From: Microcebus murinus
Taxonomy: Eukaryota > Chordata > Mammalia > Primates > Cheirogaleidae
DNA: 64,000 nucleotides
Assembly (NCBI RefSeq): GCF_040939455.1
Contig: NC_134106.1
Coordinates: 73,787,001-73,851,000 of the forward strand
Direction: 5' to 3'
This document shows, piece after piece, positions 53,401 to 62,155 of this stretch. The notes beneath the pieces are model-generated. The model had not been told where the DNA came from and made no database searches. It worked only from the letters and a program-made list of their open reading frames with translations. The stretch's first letter is position 1; each line of letters starts with the position of its first letter. The translations under genes and the position numbers were made by a program.

Positions 53401-55438
53401 CAAATTACAGATTGCTTCAATCCCTAGGTAAGGAAACCCTAAAGCAGGCTTTGTGTTCACAGACTTAATTAATCCATTTCTCAGTTTCTCCTTCACAGAT
53501 CCAGAGTAGCAGCAGTTTGTAGATAACCTCTGCTTTATATGTGGTCTAGGCAGCCTAGTCCATCTTTGGCGTTTAGGAAGGAGCTGAGGGTGAGGGGAGG
53601 TTGGAACTATCAACAGGAAGGTCTTCTCTCTGCACACACATCAGCCCCCTCCCACCACCGATGATGAGACCTGACCTGCAGTGAGGAAAGTGCTGCCAGA
53701 GTCAGAAGGGATATTGGAATGGATTCACCCTTTCCCTCCTACCTCTTAACTCCCATTTGTCCTGCACCTGCAGATCCCTCCTGCCTTTCCTATGAACCCT
53801 GGCACAAATGCTGCGGGGAGGGACACAAAACCACTAGCAGGCGCAAACTAACCATAGGAGAGAAGTAGATGGTGAATAGCACTATAAGAACAGGGAGGGA
53901 TGGCTGGGCGCGGTGGCTCATGCCTGTAATCCTAGCACTCTGGGAGGCCGAGGTGGGCAGATTGCTCAAGGTCAGGAGTTCAAAACCACCCTGAGCAAGA
54001 GCGAGACCCCATCTCTATTATAAATAGAAACAAATTAATTGGCCAATATACAAAAAATTAGCCGGGCATGGTGGCGCATGCCTGTAGTCCCAGCTACTCG
54101 GGAGGCTGAGGCAGGAGGATTGCTTGAGTTTGAGGTTGCTGTGAGCTAGGCTGACGCCATGGCACTCACTCTAGCCTGGGCAACAAAGCGAGACTCTGTC
54201 TCAAAAAAAAAAAAAGAACAGGGAGGGAAATTGACTATGTACTAGTCAGAGAATACTCATAATATCAGAAGCATTTTGTTTTTTAACAAGAATCAGTTTA
54301 AGGCAGAATCCATAGTAATTTTAAGAGCTGCGTCAGGATGTCAATGTCATTTTCTAAAATGTTAGTGTGGCATCATTCTTCTCTGTTCATGATCTAGAAA
54401 GGAAAATTCCAAACAAGAGCACCAGGATAACAGTTCTGTATTTCAGTTCCCTGGAAAGTACAGCTGGCCTCTGCCAATCCTGATCTCCTCTCCCAGACAT
54501 GCCATTCCCCATTGCAGGTAGCTCATGGGTAGATGAAAACAGGCATTTGATCTGAAAACCACCTCTTAATGGCTCTAGAATTTATTATGAGAGCTTATTA
54601 GTAGACCTGCCCCCTAATTTTACTTAGGCTAATGTAATCAGTGGTTTTGTGGATTGTAGGCCGATTCACTACGTAGAACAACCTCTGCATCCTGTCCTCC
54701 AGGCTACTTTTTGTTGGAATGCATTTACAGTTTTACAAGGAAGATGACCAATTTGTGCCAGTTTCGACTGTGGTTTGGTCTGCCATCTTAAAAGATGCTT
54801 TTTGAATAATTTACTATCAAAGCTAGAAAGAATCTGGGAATTTATCAGTTCCAAACAAATTGGGATTAGGCCCAATTTCCTTAAAACATGTCAACTCCTT
54901 TGAAAGTTTATAAATTAAACAAACACCAACTACCAAGTAGTTAAGTAGTTAACTTCAGATAAAAACCACATTTCACACTTCATTCAGTAAATCCCTGTGG
55001 TTACACTATCCAGGAGCAGGTGAACACCACCCAGTACATTTTGGAAATCAGGGAAAAGCCATCTAAGACAAGAGCTGCTTTGGACATATCTATTGTTATC
55101 AACCTACTTTGAAATGTCTGTTATGTTTCATTATGGAATAAGAAACAAAAAATAATAAAAAGAAATTTTTTTAAGTTGTAAGGTTTTGAATGTATCTCTT
55201 GCTCTCTCTCAGAATAAATGGAATGCCAGAAGTGCAAGACATGAAGTTTATCACTCCTGTTCGGCGTTCAGCAAGAATCGAGCGAGCAGTGTCCCGCTAC
55301 CCAGAAATGCTGCAGGAACATGATTTAGTAGTGGCTTCTCTTGATGAACTATTAGAAGTGGAAGAAACAGAGTGTTTTATATTCCGTAGAAATGAGGCTT
55401 TGCCTGTAACATTAGGGTTTCAAACCCTTGAATCATAA
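29432..55438 (+). CDS. CKAP2L: Cytoskeleton-associated protein 2-like (joined exons)
   Basis: Coding exons are 29432-29468, 31464-31530, 33198-33249, 37194-38437, 42140-42347, 47872-48027, 51612-51675, 53259-53427 and 55213-55438. All junctions are GT-AG and phases agree, giving 740 residues; human is 745. CKAP2L (radmis) is a microtubule-associated mitotic spindle protein needed for spindle organisation in dividing progenitors and degraded by APC/C. The N-terminus has [22 protein letters not shown] degron is at residues 185-187. The basic, low-complexity middle (53-466) is encoded by one large exon. The conserved CKAP2 C-terminal domain starts at about 467 with [11 protein letters not shown] and ends [21 protein letters not shown] and [10 protein letters not shown]. 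The exon 8 acceptor appears shifted relative to human. Confidence 0.97.
30085..30245 (-). mobile_element. MIR SINE, antisense
   Basis: TTGTCCCTATATTACAGGGTCAG and GAAGTCACAGAGCTAGAACTCCAG correspond to the antisense MIR 3' half, though diverged. Confidence 0.6.
30718..31018 (+). mobile_element. Dimeric Alu (older type)
   Basis: GGCCGGGTACAGTGGCTCACC starts it and GCACTCTAGCCTGGGCAACAG plus an A-tail ends it. Unlike the young copies, the central linker is a simple A-run. It is sense to CKAP2L. Confidence 0.93.
31090..31310 (+). mobile_element. MIR SINE
   Basis: AGTGCTCTGGGGTTAGGTAT, CTGGCTTTGTCATGTATTAGC, ATTTACCTTCTCTAAATTTC give the tRNA-derived MIR core. Sense orientation. Confidence 0.8.
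31464..31530 (+). CDS. CKAP2L: CKAP2L exon 2
   Basis: Residues 13-34 ([20 protein letters not shown]...) between TTTTTGCAG and GTGAGT. This is the most conserved N-terminal block of the family and predicts a short basic helix. Confidence 0.95.
31531..33197 (+). other. CKAP2L intron 2
   Basis: Contains a 5'-truncated Alu at 32256-32534 with a clear target-site duplication. The rest is unassigned AT-rich sequence, including a poly-T run at about 32682. Confidence 0.65.
32256..32534 (+). mobile_element. 5'-truncated lemur-type Alu
   Basis: Begins within the left arm (TTCGAAACCAGCCTGAGC), has the linker AGAAATTAATTGGCCAACTA, and an A-rich tail. Identical 17-base flanks AATAAGTGAAGTCCCTG at 32239-32255 and 32535-32551 prove insertion already truncated. 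Confidence 0.96.
33198..33249 (+). CDS. CKAP2L: CKAP2L exon 3
   Basis: Residues 35-52 ([17 protein letters not shown]) between TTTATAG and GTAAGT. The last 14 bases and the donor are duplicated immediately downstream. Confidence 0.95.
33236..33281 (+). repeat. 23-base tandem duplication across exon 3 donor
   Basis: Two copies, 33236-33258 and 33259-33281, differ at a single base. Copy 1 spans the exon 3 end and its donor CTGTAAGT. Copy 2 has CTATAAGT, so its donor GT is lost. Confidence 0.97.
33485..33705 (-). mobile_element. MIR SINE, antisense
   Basis: TAATAGCTAACATTTATTGAATA, CTGGCACTTTTCTGA, GATAGGTATTATTAGTAGCC, CCAGGTCACATAGCTATTAAG give an almost complete antisense MIR. Confidence 0.88.
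34510..34985 (-). mobile_element. MIR SINE, antisense, interrupted
   Basis: The two halves are AACAGCTAACATTTGATTGG to ACAACCTTGTAAGG (34510-34600) and TTTTACAAATGAGAGGACTG to GTCAGACCCAGGATTT (34850-34940). Between them lie about 145 bases of unassigned, DNA-transposon-like sequence and then the LTR R retrocopy. Confidence 0.75.
34759..34845 (+). mobile_element. Poly-A-tailed retrocopy of an LTR R segment
   Basis: A 72-base sequence (34759-34830) aligns with 28466-28527 of the solo LTR, from GGAC to TTTGCTAC, including AATAAA at about 34819. An 11-A tail follows, then four extra bases. Target-site duplications TAGTATTCCCAT lie at 34747-34758 and 34846-34857. The 5' end falls at the LTR's predicted start and the 3' end at its predicted poly-A site. 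The internal CCATGTGT of this copy is missing from the solo LTR, so the source was another family member. Confidence 0.85.
35030..36066 (+). mobile_element. Old L1, 3' third
   Basis: ORF2 C-terminal and 3' UTR sequence of an ancient L1 (GATATACAAATGGCCAATAAGG, ACCATATGACCCAGCAATTC, GGAATATTATTTAGCCATTAAA), ending near GTGGATTATATCTTAACTTTTTTTAA. All frames are broken. A short second L1 tail is inserted at 35626. Confidence 0.9.
35626..35710 (+). mobile_element. Very short L1 3' tail insertion
   Basis: GGCTACAGGATACATGGGAA to CTAAAAAAATAAAGTTTATT is the final 80-odd bases of a different old L1 subfamily, with an A-tail. It interrupts the host L1 between ATAATGAAG and TAAAGTACTGATAC. It is extreme 5' truncation. 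Confidence 0.75.
37194..38437 (+). CDS. CKAP2L: CKAP2L exon 4 (large central exon)
   Basis: A 1244-base exon encoding residues 53-466, lysine/serine/asparagine-rich and largely disordered. The KEN box codons are 37590-37598, within EINKENLPQ. Conserved blocks include [32 protein letters not shown] and [11 protein letters not shown]. Acceptor TCTTTTCAG, donor GTACTT. Confidence 0.97.
38730..39011 (+). mobile_element. Dimeric Alu, diverged
   Basis: GCTGGGCATGGTGGTTCATGC, GAGTTCAAGACCAGCTTGGGC, then a second arm ending TGTACTCTAGCCAGTAAGTAC. Point changes and small deletions show it is old. Sense to the gene. Confidence 0.92.
40490..40890 (+). mobile_element. L2-like LINE fragment
   Basis: TGCTAGGTACTGTGCAAGGTAC, AGGAGACAGAAAACACACC, GTAGCCTTTCAGCCATGG and CAGTAACACAATCTGGTTTACC resemble L2. 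A shorter similar block lies at 39900-40090. Confidence 0.6.
41541..41689 (+). mobile_element. Alu-type monomer with target-site duplication
   Basis: One arm (AGGCACGGTGGCTCACACC to GCAAGACTCTGTCTC) with an A-tail. Flanks GAGGACTAAGGAA at 41528-41540 and 41690-41702 are identical. Confidence 0.94.
42140..42347 (+). CDS. CKAP2L: CKAP2L exon 5
   Basis: Residues 467-536 start the CKAP2 C-terminal domain: [51 protein letters not shown]. The glutamate-rich segment is probably helical. Donor GTAAGT. Confidence 0.96.
42475..42690 (-). mobile_element. MIR SINE, antisense
   Basis: AATAATAGCAATAATAACATACAC, AAGCGCTTAAATGATGTCATC, GCCCACTTTACAAATGAAACTG correspond to an antisense MIR. Confidence 0.8.
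43640..43977 (-). mobile_element. Old L1, antisense, part 1
   Basis: CCTTTTTTTGAGTTTTATTGATTTTC, TCTTTTATCAATATTTGTACC and GCTATAAATTTGCCTCC are the reverse complement of L1 ORF2. It is interrupted by the Alu and resumes at 45303. Confidence 0.8.
43981..44290 (+). mobile_element. Dimeric Alu
   Basis: GGCCAGGCGTGGTGGCTCATG to CAACAGAGCAAGATTGCCTC with a short A-run. The linker AAAGAAATTAGCCAGACAAC is lemur-type. Short TCAGTCAG flanks at about 43970 and 44297 look like a target-site duplication. Confidence 0.93.
44300..45295. other. Unassigned insertion within old L1
   Basis: About one kilobase separates the two antisense L1 parts. It has long stretches such as ACAGTTTATTAGGAAGAGACTC and ACTGCAGGAAGCAGCTAGCACCC, suggestive of an old LTR or DNA transposon, but I cannot name it. 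No gene is supported. Confidence 0.5.
45303..46500 (-). mobile_element. Old L1, antisense, part 2
   Basis: TTTGAGATTTCCATTTTGAGTTC, TATATTGCATTATGGTTGGTG, AAAGTACCTGAAAAGAATTTG give reverse-complement L1 ORF2, continuing the element begun at 43640. All frames are broken. Confidence 0.85.
47060..47215 (+). repeat. Paired repeat, copy A (upstream of exon 6)
   Basis: CCTGCACAAATCCTCAGCACAC, ATATATACCCCTGTGA, GAAATTCTGGTCACTTTTCC, ATTATTATGAATATG recur in the same order and orientation at 48725-48880. Probably two insertions of one old family, possibly an antisense L1 or HAL1. Confidence 0.75.
47290..47587 (+). mobile_element. Dimeric Alu
   Basis: GGCCAGGTATGGTGGCTCCCG to GCGAGACTCTATCTC with a CAA-repeat tail (AACAACAACAACAAA). 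Sense to the gene. Confidence 0.93.
47872..48027 (+). CDS. CKAP2L: CKAP2L exon 6
   Basis: Exactly 52 codons, residues 537-588: [51 protein letters not shown]. Because it is a multiple of three, skipping would preserve the frame. It is flanked on both sides by similar repeats. Confidence 0.96.
48725..48880 (+). repeat. Paired repeat, copy B (downstream of exon 6)
   Basis: CCTGCACAGCTCCCCAGCACAC, ATACACCCCTGT, GAAATTCTGGTCACTATTTAGG, ATTGTTATGAATATG match copy A at 47060-47215, with indels. The copies are about 1.67 kb apart and bracket exon 6. Confidence 0.75.
48900..50395 (-). mobile_element. Old L1/HAL1-like block, antisense
   Basis: Low-identity sequence interrupted by an Alu at 49229. 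The end CCACCATCTTTAACCAGAAG resembles the reverse of a LINE 5' end (compare GAATCAAGATGGCGG of the young L1). Family assignment is tentative. Confidence 0.45.
49225..49548 (+). mobile_element. Dimeric Alu with target-site duplication
   Basis: CTGGCTAGGCACAGTGGCTC to CAGGTCTGTCTCAACAC and an A/G-rich tail. Flanks TATATTGCCTATTTT at 49210-49224 and 49549-49563 are identical. Confidence 0.95.
50932..51222 (+). mobile_element. Dimeric Alu
   Basis: GGGCCAGGTACCGTGGCTCC to GAGCAAGATTCTGTTTCC plus A-tail. Sense to the gene, about 390 bases before exon 7. Confidence 0.92.
51612..51675 (+). CDS. CKAP2L: CKAP2L exon 7
   Basis: Residues 589-609, [20 protein letters not shown], between TTCTTCCAG and GTACTG. 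Confidence 0.95.
51676..53258 (+). other. CKAP2L intron 7
   Basis: A short antisense L1 3'-end-like piece lies at about 51858-51990 (GAGGGTACAGGTATATTTTG, GTGTACCCATCACCAG). The rest is unassigned. Confidence 0.6.
53259..53427 (+). CDS. CKAP2L: CKAP2L exon 8
   Basis: Residues 610-665, beginning [18 protein letters not shown] and ending [11 protein letters not shown]. The acceptor used, TTTAG, is the only AG for a long way upstream. Seven codons readable in frame just upstream (53238-53258) resemble residues retained in the human protein as I recall it, so the exon looks shortened at its 5' end. Confidence 0.88.
53428..55212 (+). other. CKAP2L intron 8
   Basis: Contains the Alu at 53901-54213. 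The remaining sequence is unassigned and has no supported exon. Confidence 0.65.
53901..54213 (+). mobile_element. Full-length lemur-type Alu
   Basis: TGGCTGGGCGCGGTGGCTCA to AGCGAGACTCTGTCTC plus A-tail. The linker AACAAATTAATTGGCCAAT is diagnostic. Flanks AAGAACAGGGAGGGA at 53886-53900 and 54214-54228 are identical. Confidence 0.96.
55213..55438 (+). CDS. CKAP2L: CKAP2L exon 9 (terminal)
   Basis: Residues 666-740 with stop TAA at 55436-55438. Contains [40 protein letters not shown] and [16 protein letters not shown], nearly identical to human. [11 protein letters not shown] is the family's C-terminal signature. Confidence 0.96.
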
Positions 55439-55478
55439 TATCCTCAAGCATTTTTTTAAGTGTTTTTTTAAATACTTT

Positions 55479-55604
55479 CACAGTCTCCGTGAATAAGAAA
55501 TTCTCTTGTCCAAGTGACCTGGAAAATATATATATATTTTTCACAGCCTCCATGAGACAAGAAATTCTCTTGTCCAAGTGACCTGAAAAAATATATACAA
55601 TGGA
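55479..55604 (+). repeat. 63-base tandem duplication in CKAP2L 3' UTR
   Basis: Copy 1 (55479-55541) and copy 2 (from 55542) share AAGAAATTCTCTTGTCCAAG and TGACCTG followed by A-rich ATATATA. Differences: GTCTCCGTGAAT against GCCTCCATGAGA. It begins 40 bases after the stop codon. Confidence 0.95.
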
Positions 55605-56119
55605 GAGACATCATGGATGCAGAATATGGACTCTCAGAACTTAGGAAGTAACTCACTGGGCTTACTCTCAAATTTTAAATCCCCATGGGAAAGTCTTTGG
55701 TTTATATGTTTAAGACTACAGTTTGCCACAATTTTACAGTATACATACATTTCGAACTTCTGAATATTAATTTACCCCACAACTATGATAAAGCTTTGCA
55801 CTTTATTAGTCTACTTTAATCCCTGCATAGTTATTTTTTATAAACAGAAGATTGGTCCCGCAACATGATGGACTGTCTTTTACGTATCCATGTAAGCAGA
55901 GAGACCTTACAGCATGGAAGATCTGAGCTTTGAAACCAGCCTTCCAGGCTCAATGAAACTTGACAGACAACCAGATCAAATCCTCTTGTTTTACAGATGA
56001 GTTTATACTAGCTATGCCATTGCTCCAAGGTCACAAATGACATGTGTGATCTTTGCCTTCACCACCATATCCTTGTAAATGAGGGGTAATTCTTATCCTT
56101 TCTGTGCCAGGTCTCCTTA

Positions 56120-56125
56120 AATAAA
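56120..56125 (+). terminator. CKAP2L poly-A signal
   Basis: AATAAA in CTTAAATAAAGCACCATCC, the first canonical hexamer after the stop codon that suits a short 3' UTR. Confidence 0.6.
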
Positions 56126-56744
56126 GCACCATCCTGAATTGGGATGGTCATCTAGCTTTTTATATCCAAACCTAATTTTGCATTTGTTATTCAGAAGCAC
56201 TTCAAGTAAAACAAAAGAGGACAGAGGAGAGGTGTGGGAAGGGGACACTTGCTTCAAATCTTTCCTCTGCTAGGGGTAGCTGGCCTGAGAAGGAAGTGTG
56301 AGTCCCAGCGACTAATAAGTTGCTTTTCCTTCCTCCTGGGCAACTGTTCTTGGAAAGGTAAAATCAGAGTCATTTTGTAAATATAATGTGTAGAGAAACC
56401 TAGTTAACACATTTTAAATTTTAGCTTTCTTAATATTTAAGTATTATCTAAAATTTAAAAAAAAGTTTTTGTTCATTCCAGCTTATTTATCTTATTTGTT
56501 ATAAAAAACAGTGATGATGGCTTGGCGTAGCGAACTAAGGGTTTGTCTGAGAAAACACCAATAGGCTATTTCAAGAGGCCTCACAGGGAGCAGTCATTAC
56601 CCTGGAGAATTTACTTTAATCAAAAGTCTATCAGCCCCACCTAGGAACTGGATTTTTTTCATTGTAAAGGAAGCAGATCTATTTTTCGAGGTCAGATTTA
56701 TAATAACAAAGTTCATAAAACTAAACTATAAAACTGTAATTCCA

Positions 56745-57640
56745 GCAGACTAACTTTCAATAAGAAATAGACTCCTATAAGTCAATAGCAAAAAAAACAA
56801 CCCAATTAAAAAATGGACAAACAACCTGAACAGTCATTTCTCCGAAGAAGACAAAAATGACCAAAACTATATCAAAAGGTGTTCAACATTACTAATAAAG
56901 AAAATGCAAATTAAAACCACTGCAAGACATCACCTCATATCCATAAAGATGGATATTATCAAAAAGGTTAGATATAACAAATGTTGGTGAGGTCTGGGAG
57001 AAAGGGAACCCTAGTACACTATTGGTGGGAATGTAAATTGGTATAGCCATTGTGGAAAACAGTATGGAGGTTCCTAAGGAAATTAAAAATATGACCCAGC
57101 AATCCCTCTTCTGAGGCCAAAGAAGATGAGATCACCACTTCATTAAGATATCTCCACTCCCATGTTTATTGCAGCATTATTCACAATAGCCAAGATATGG
57201 AAATAACCTAAATGCCCATCAATGGATAAAGAAAGTGTGATAAACATACACACACTGGAACATTATTCTTCGAAAAGGAGATTCTGCCATTTGCCACAAC
57301 ATGGATGGACCTGGAGGACATTATGCTAAGTGAGACAAGCCAGACATAGAAAAATATTGCATCTCACATGTGGATATAAAAGAAGTAGATCTATTTCTCA
57401 AGGTCACATTGATAATAAAAATTTTAAAACCTCAACTCAACAGAGATAGAGGAAACAGTGGTTACCACAGATGGAGGAAGAGGAATGTAGGTTAAATGAT
57501 ACAAAATAGAAATGTGGGATGTACAAGTCAAGAGATCTGTACAACATGGGCACTAAAGTTAATAAAATTATATTGCCTTATGGAGTTTTGTTAAATAAGT
57601 AGATTTTATCTGTTCTTGTCACAAAAAAACTAAAATGATA
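56745..57640 (+). mobile_element. Old L1, 3' part
   Basis: AAAAAATGGACAAACAACCTG, CACAATAGCCAAGATATGG, AACATGGATGGACCTGGAGG, GCTAAGTGAGACAAGCCAGA mark L1 ORF2 3' and UTR sequence. Decayed, non-coding. Confidence 0.9.
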
Positions 57641-57679
57641 TGTTAATCTGCTTTACTATGGTAACCATTTTCTCTCTTT

Positions 57680-57680
57680 T

Positions 57681-57723
<43 letters not shown>
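57680..57723 (+). repeat. (TC)n(TA)n microsatellite
   Basis: A TC run of about 13 units passes directly into a TA run of about 9 units at the distal end of the old L1. Confidence 0.95.
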
Positions 57724-59339
57724 CCATAACCTGTAAAACTCAAATATATCCAATAAAACTTATTTTTTAAAGAGTTTGTCACCACAACCAAAATGCAGGA
57801 ATCCACATGGCCAGTCCTTTCCTTCCCGAAACCAAATAATTCTCAGAGGGTTGCTTAGTGCTTATAAAATCTGAACATGGGACTTAGATGAATCAAATAT
57901 TCAAAATCTCCAAGCTAAGAGATTCTGAAGCAAATCCTTCCACGTTAGGAAAAGCCTCAGATCTCAGATACTCTGTCCTTGGTCCATTGACCAGGTCCTC
58001 AGGATTTATCCTGCACTACTATCCTCTGCTGGTGCATTTACCTTTTCTTTGGTTTCTAGCATGGTTCATCCTTGCCACTTAATGTCCTCTCTCTGCGTCA
58101 GGCCTGGAAGTCAGTTGTCTCTCTGGTGGTTTTATGTATCTGTCCTCAAAACCATTGTCTTGACATTACAGCTTAGTTCTCAGAAGAGCAGTTTTATTTC
58201 CTTTATTGCCAGTTCTTTGCAGGATGTCTCACAGTACCACCCTAGGTACTAACTGTAGGTTGAACTATTGGTATCTAAGAATGTATAAATTTCAAAATGA
58301 CAAATTAGAGATTTTGAAAAGCCTGATCAGACTGTAGACAGTCTTCCAGGCACAAAAGATGTGGAAATGATTGTGGATGCTACAGCAATTGCAGAAAACT
58401 ACACCCTGATTCTGGGATTTTTCGTAGATACTCAAGAGCTCTCTTGTGTAGTAAATAGTTGTTCCTAGTCAGGGAGCAGAAGGGAAGAAAAGTGGAAAGG
58501 AAAGAAGTCAGTCCCTTAATCACTTGGGAAGAACGTTCATAGGGAATTGTAATGGAAATATAGGCCTTTGCAGAAATCAAGTCTAATATTGCTTAAGCAC
58601 ACCTTTTTAGAGGAGGTAAATGTATAGTGAGTTTTAAAGGAAGATAAACAAGCTTTAAAGGAAGATAATACAGCATCACTATTGAGAATGATCATGAACC
58701 AGAAGTCGTGGAGGAGAGGCATGGCAGTTCACACTTATTTGTGCTTACTCTATGCCAGGCACTCTGCTGAGGCTTTCACATGCTGTAAAAGACAGATTTT
58801 GCCTGCCTGGCATGTACTCCCTCTTCTAATAAAAGCACCCCATTTTCCCTACTAGCACCTCTTTTCTACTCAGTCCAAGAGGTGGTTGGAGAAGAAGGGA
58901 CTCCACCCAGGGGTGAGCATATGACCCAGACCTGGCCAACCACAGCCCGGCATCTCTGGCCAGTGGCATTGATTGCAGGATGAGGTCATGTCTCAGTAAG
59001 AGCCAGTGAGACTCCATTTCCCAGACTTTTGTTGGAAAGAGACTTTTCCTGGTGGAGTTGTTGAAAAAATAAGATAGAAATCTGGAGCTTGAGGACATCC
59101 GTCTTATAACCACGCAGACAAAATCTGCCAGAGAATAGTATCAACAAGGACTGAACTAGAGAGCTGGAGAGAGCAAAGTTATGTCCAATGACATCGATTT
59201 GACCCCCTGGCTAACACAGCCTGGAGCTGTTCTAGCCCTGGACTTTTTAGTTATAAAATTCCTTTTCAATAAATTTCCTTTTCTCTTAAACCATTTTTAT
59301 TAGGTTTCTGTCAGTTGCTAATGAAAAAATCCTGACTAA

Positions 59340-59530
59340 TGTACAAACTCAAAGTTAGTAAACTCTTATTTAGAGCTTATTCTGGCCAAGCTCAAATCTC
59401 ACTACATCCTCACCATATCTTTCTGACATATTAATAGATATGGAAGCAAAGTAGTTAAACAGTAAATGACAAGCCTGCAATTTCAAACTTAGGGCTGTCT
59501 GGCTCCAGGTCCCAAGCTTTTAGCTCCTAT
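59340..59530 (-). mobile_element. MIR SINE, antisense (diverged)
   Basis: CACTACATCCTCACCATATC, AGTAAATGACAAGCCTGCAA and GGGCTGTCTGGCTCCAGGTCC fit an antisense MIR, at low identity. Confidence 0.55.
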
Positions 59531-62036
59531 CTCTGTTTAAAGCAGGGAACTGACAGATAATGAGGAAAGAGCAAATCTGAGAGAAAGAAATTCTTAAACT
59601 CTTCCCAAGCTACCAAGTAGGAATCACTGTGATAGTCAAAGTACTGTCATTTATTCTGCAAATAAACGGTCACATTTTTACCATAGTTCACTACCCCAGG
59701 GATGCTGCTTCTGCCCTCATTTCCTGACTGCTCCAGACTCGATGCCAGAATCAGGATATCCATTCAGCTGCTGTAACTAGACCCAAATGGAAATGCCTCT
59801 CTCCCTCACACCAGCAGTCCAAGTGACAGTCCAATGCTAACATGGTGCCAGGCCCAGGCCACATCTGTCTTGTGACTCAGACTCAGCCCTCGGGTGCAGC
59901 CTAGTCCATGTGGCCAAGGACGGCTCCCAGCCCACTTTGCTCTCCAGGCAGTGGGAAAGGGGAAGAGAAGAGGGAGGCAGCCTCTCCTAAGATCACAACT
60001 TGGAAGTTGGATGCATTACCCTTGTCCAGGATGGCGGGGCTAGAACTTGGTCACATGTCCCCACCCCTCTTCAAGGAAAGCTGGGAAATGTCTATCAAGT
60101 GGCCACATGCCCAGCTAAAAATTCTTTCAGAAATGGGTGATGATCATCAGTGTCTGTACACACAGTCTTTAGAGTAATGGTGTATCTCTCTAAGGTGTAA
60201 ATAAACTGGAGTATAGAGGTGACATCAGGTTTTTAAAGAAAAAAGCCTGCATCAAATTAATAGTCCCCAAATAGAAGTATCTGTCCTACCCTACCCAGAC
60301 AAGTTCCTAAGAGTCTAGGAGAGCTAAGCCACGCTTTGTAGCCTTTCTCCCCTTTGCCCTCATCTCATATCCTTTGCCCCACCTTTTCCCCTGAAGTTCT
60401 ACAAGCAGCACTAGAGTAATAATAAACTGGGTGACATGGCTCATTCAATATTATATATAGGACACTGCAGATGGCAGACATATAATGGTGAGCCAGAATG
60501 ACCTGACCCCACGGAGCTAAGAGTGTGGTGGGGACACATTAATCTAAGAATCACAAATGTAAAAATGTGAGTCCTGAGAAAGAAAGGCCTGTGGGCGAGG
60601 GACTAAGAAGAAACTGGTCTAGTCCGGGAAGCCAGGAGGCCCGGTAAGGACGGAGGGAAGAGCAGGTGTAACAGGGAGAAGAGACGGGGGGTGCTTTAGA
60701 CAGAGGAAAGTACCAGGAAGGCCCTTCAGCCACTCTCTCCCCTCCCTCCGGCCCCTGAGTCACTTCTGCCTCATCCATCAATCCTTGTCTACATTCTTTC
60801 TACCCTCAGTGGGAAGTCTAAGGGCTGATTTTTGTAGTATTGGCTACTATACTATATTTCAGGACCTTTCCAGAAAAGCATGGGCCCTAGGATCAGAGCA
60901 GTTTTGCTGATAAAATACTATCCTCTAGCCCCTGATTAAGAGTCTAGTGTTTAAAGTCACAAAGCCGGCGAGAACTGGTGCTTGCCTGGAGAACCCGGCC
61001 CTGCAGACTCTGGAGTCTGAAAGTCAATCCAGGGAGGACAAGGAAAGGCCTTAGCAATGCCAGACCTGGAAGCTTCTGAAATGCACAGATGTAGAAAAAA
61101 TGTGAACTCTCCGAGCACGTGCCCTGTTGTCTCTTATTCCAAGTGTTTCCATTGTTTATCCACAGAAAATGAAACTAGTGAACAGTGTCATCAGACCTAT
61201 TCCTTCAAGGGTTTGCTTTGTTATTTCAAACATGTACAATACATTCATTCTGAGTCCCATACAATGCTAGATGATACCACTGACAGACAAAAAATGAACT
61301 GTAGGAGTAAATTAAAATCAGGGCCATCAGAACAATGAAGGGCCAGGACTTAATACCACAGAGAAGCTTCTAACAAACTAAAGAATCAAGTTTTTCAATC
61401 ATGAGTATGACTTTTTGTGTTTTAATGCATGCATCCTCCCTAAAAGAAGTGCTCATGGGCTCTAAATCTGCTGCATTTAGGAGATTTCAATACAATTGCT
61501 TTTTCCTTCTTCCACATTTCTCCTGTTATCCAAAAAATATCTCCAGTAGATGACTCATGATGCTGGCTGGTGTCTGGGATTCAGTTGTCCCGAATGCAGC
61601 CTTCCTGGTCCTCAGCTCTCTGTTTGCCCTTCTCCTATAAGAAACAAAGAACATGGCTATGGAAACTTTCTTCCCAAGTTCACACAGAGGACCCTAGCCA
61701 GGGGTAGGAAATGTGTCAAAATGCCCTAATTGATGTGGATGGGGTGAGGACTTAGAGGGGTCAAACCACACACTTCCAGGGAAGCCCACCATTCCTGACA
61801 AGAGTGCATCTGGCCCTCTGGTGGGCTGGGATAGAAAAATAGCTGCAAACCACTGATTAAAGGTTATGAATGCACTTGAATTTTGAGCTTCTCCTAGGCA
61901 GGAGCAAAGTAGCTCAGGATTCATCTTCTAACATTGCCAAGGTGCTCCGTAAACGCTGTTGAAAGAGCACACGCTGTGCCTGGAACCACCCACCCAAAGG
62001 GAACCTATGAGATGGGTATTTAAAAAGCGAGCCCTG

Positions 62037-62155
62037 GCAGGGCATGGTGGCTCACGCCTGTATTCCTAGCACTTTGGGAGGCCAAGGCAGGAAGATCACT
62101 CAAGGTCATGAGTGCAAGACCAGCCTAAGCAAGAGTGAGACCCAATCTCTACTAA
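62037..62155 (+). mobile_element. Alu fragment (left arm only)
   Basis: GGCAGGGCATGGTGGCTCACG to GAGTGAGACCCAATCTC, ending in ACTAAAATATATATATAG. The right arm is missing. Confidence 0.88.

Larger units (their letters stand above)
55439..56140 (+). other. CKAP2L: CKAP2L 3' UTR
   Basis: About 0.7 kb from the stop to a poly-A signal at 56120-56125. It contains a 63-base tandem duplication near its start. The end is inferred from the hexamer only. Confidence 0.65.

Noticed and set aside
60551..60781. Minus-strand 76-codon frame as a further NT5DC4 exon
   Set aside because: No nucleotidase-like motif and no acceptor-donor pair of matching phase. Sequence looks like L2-derived and unique intergenic DNA.
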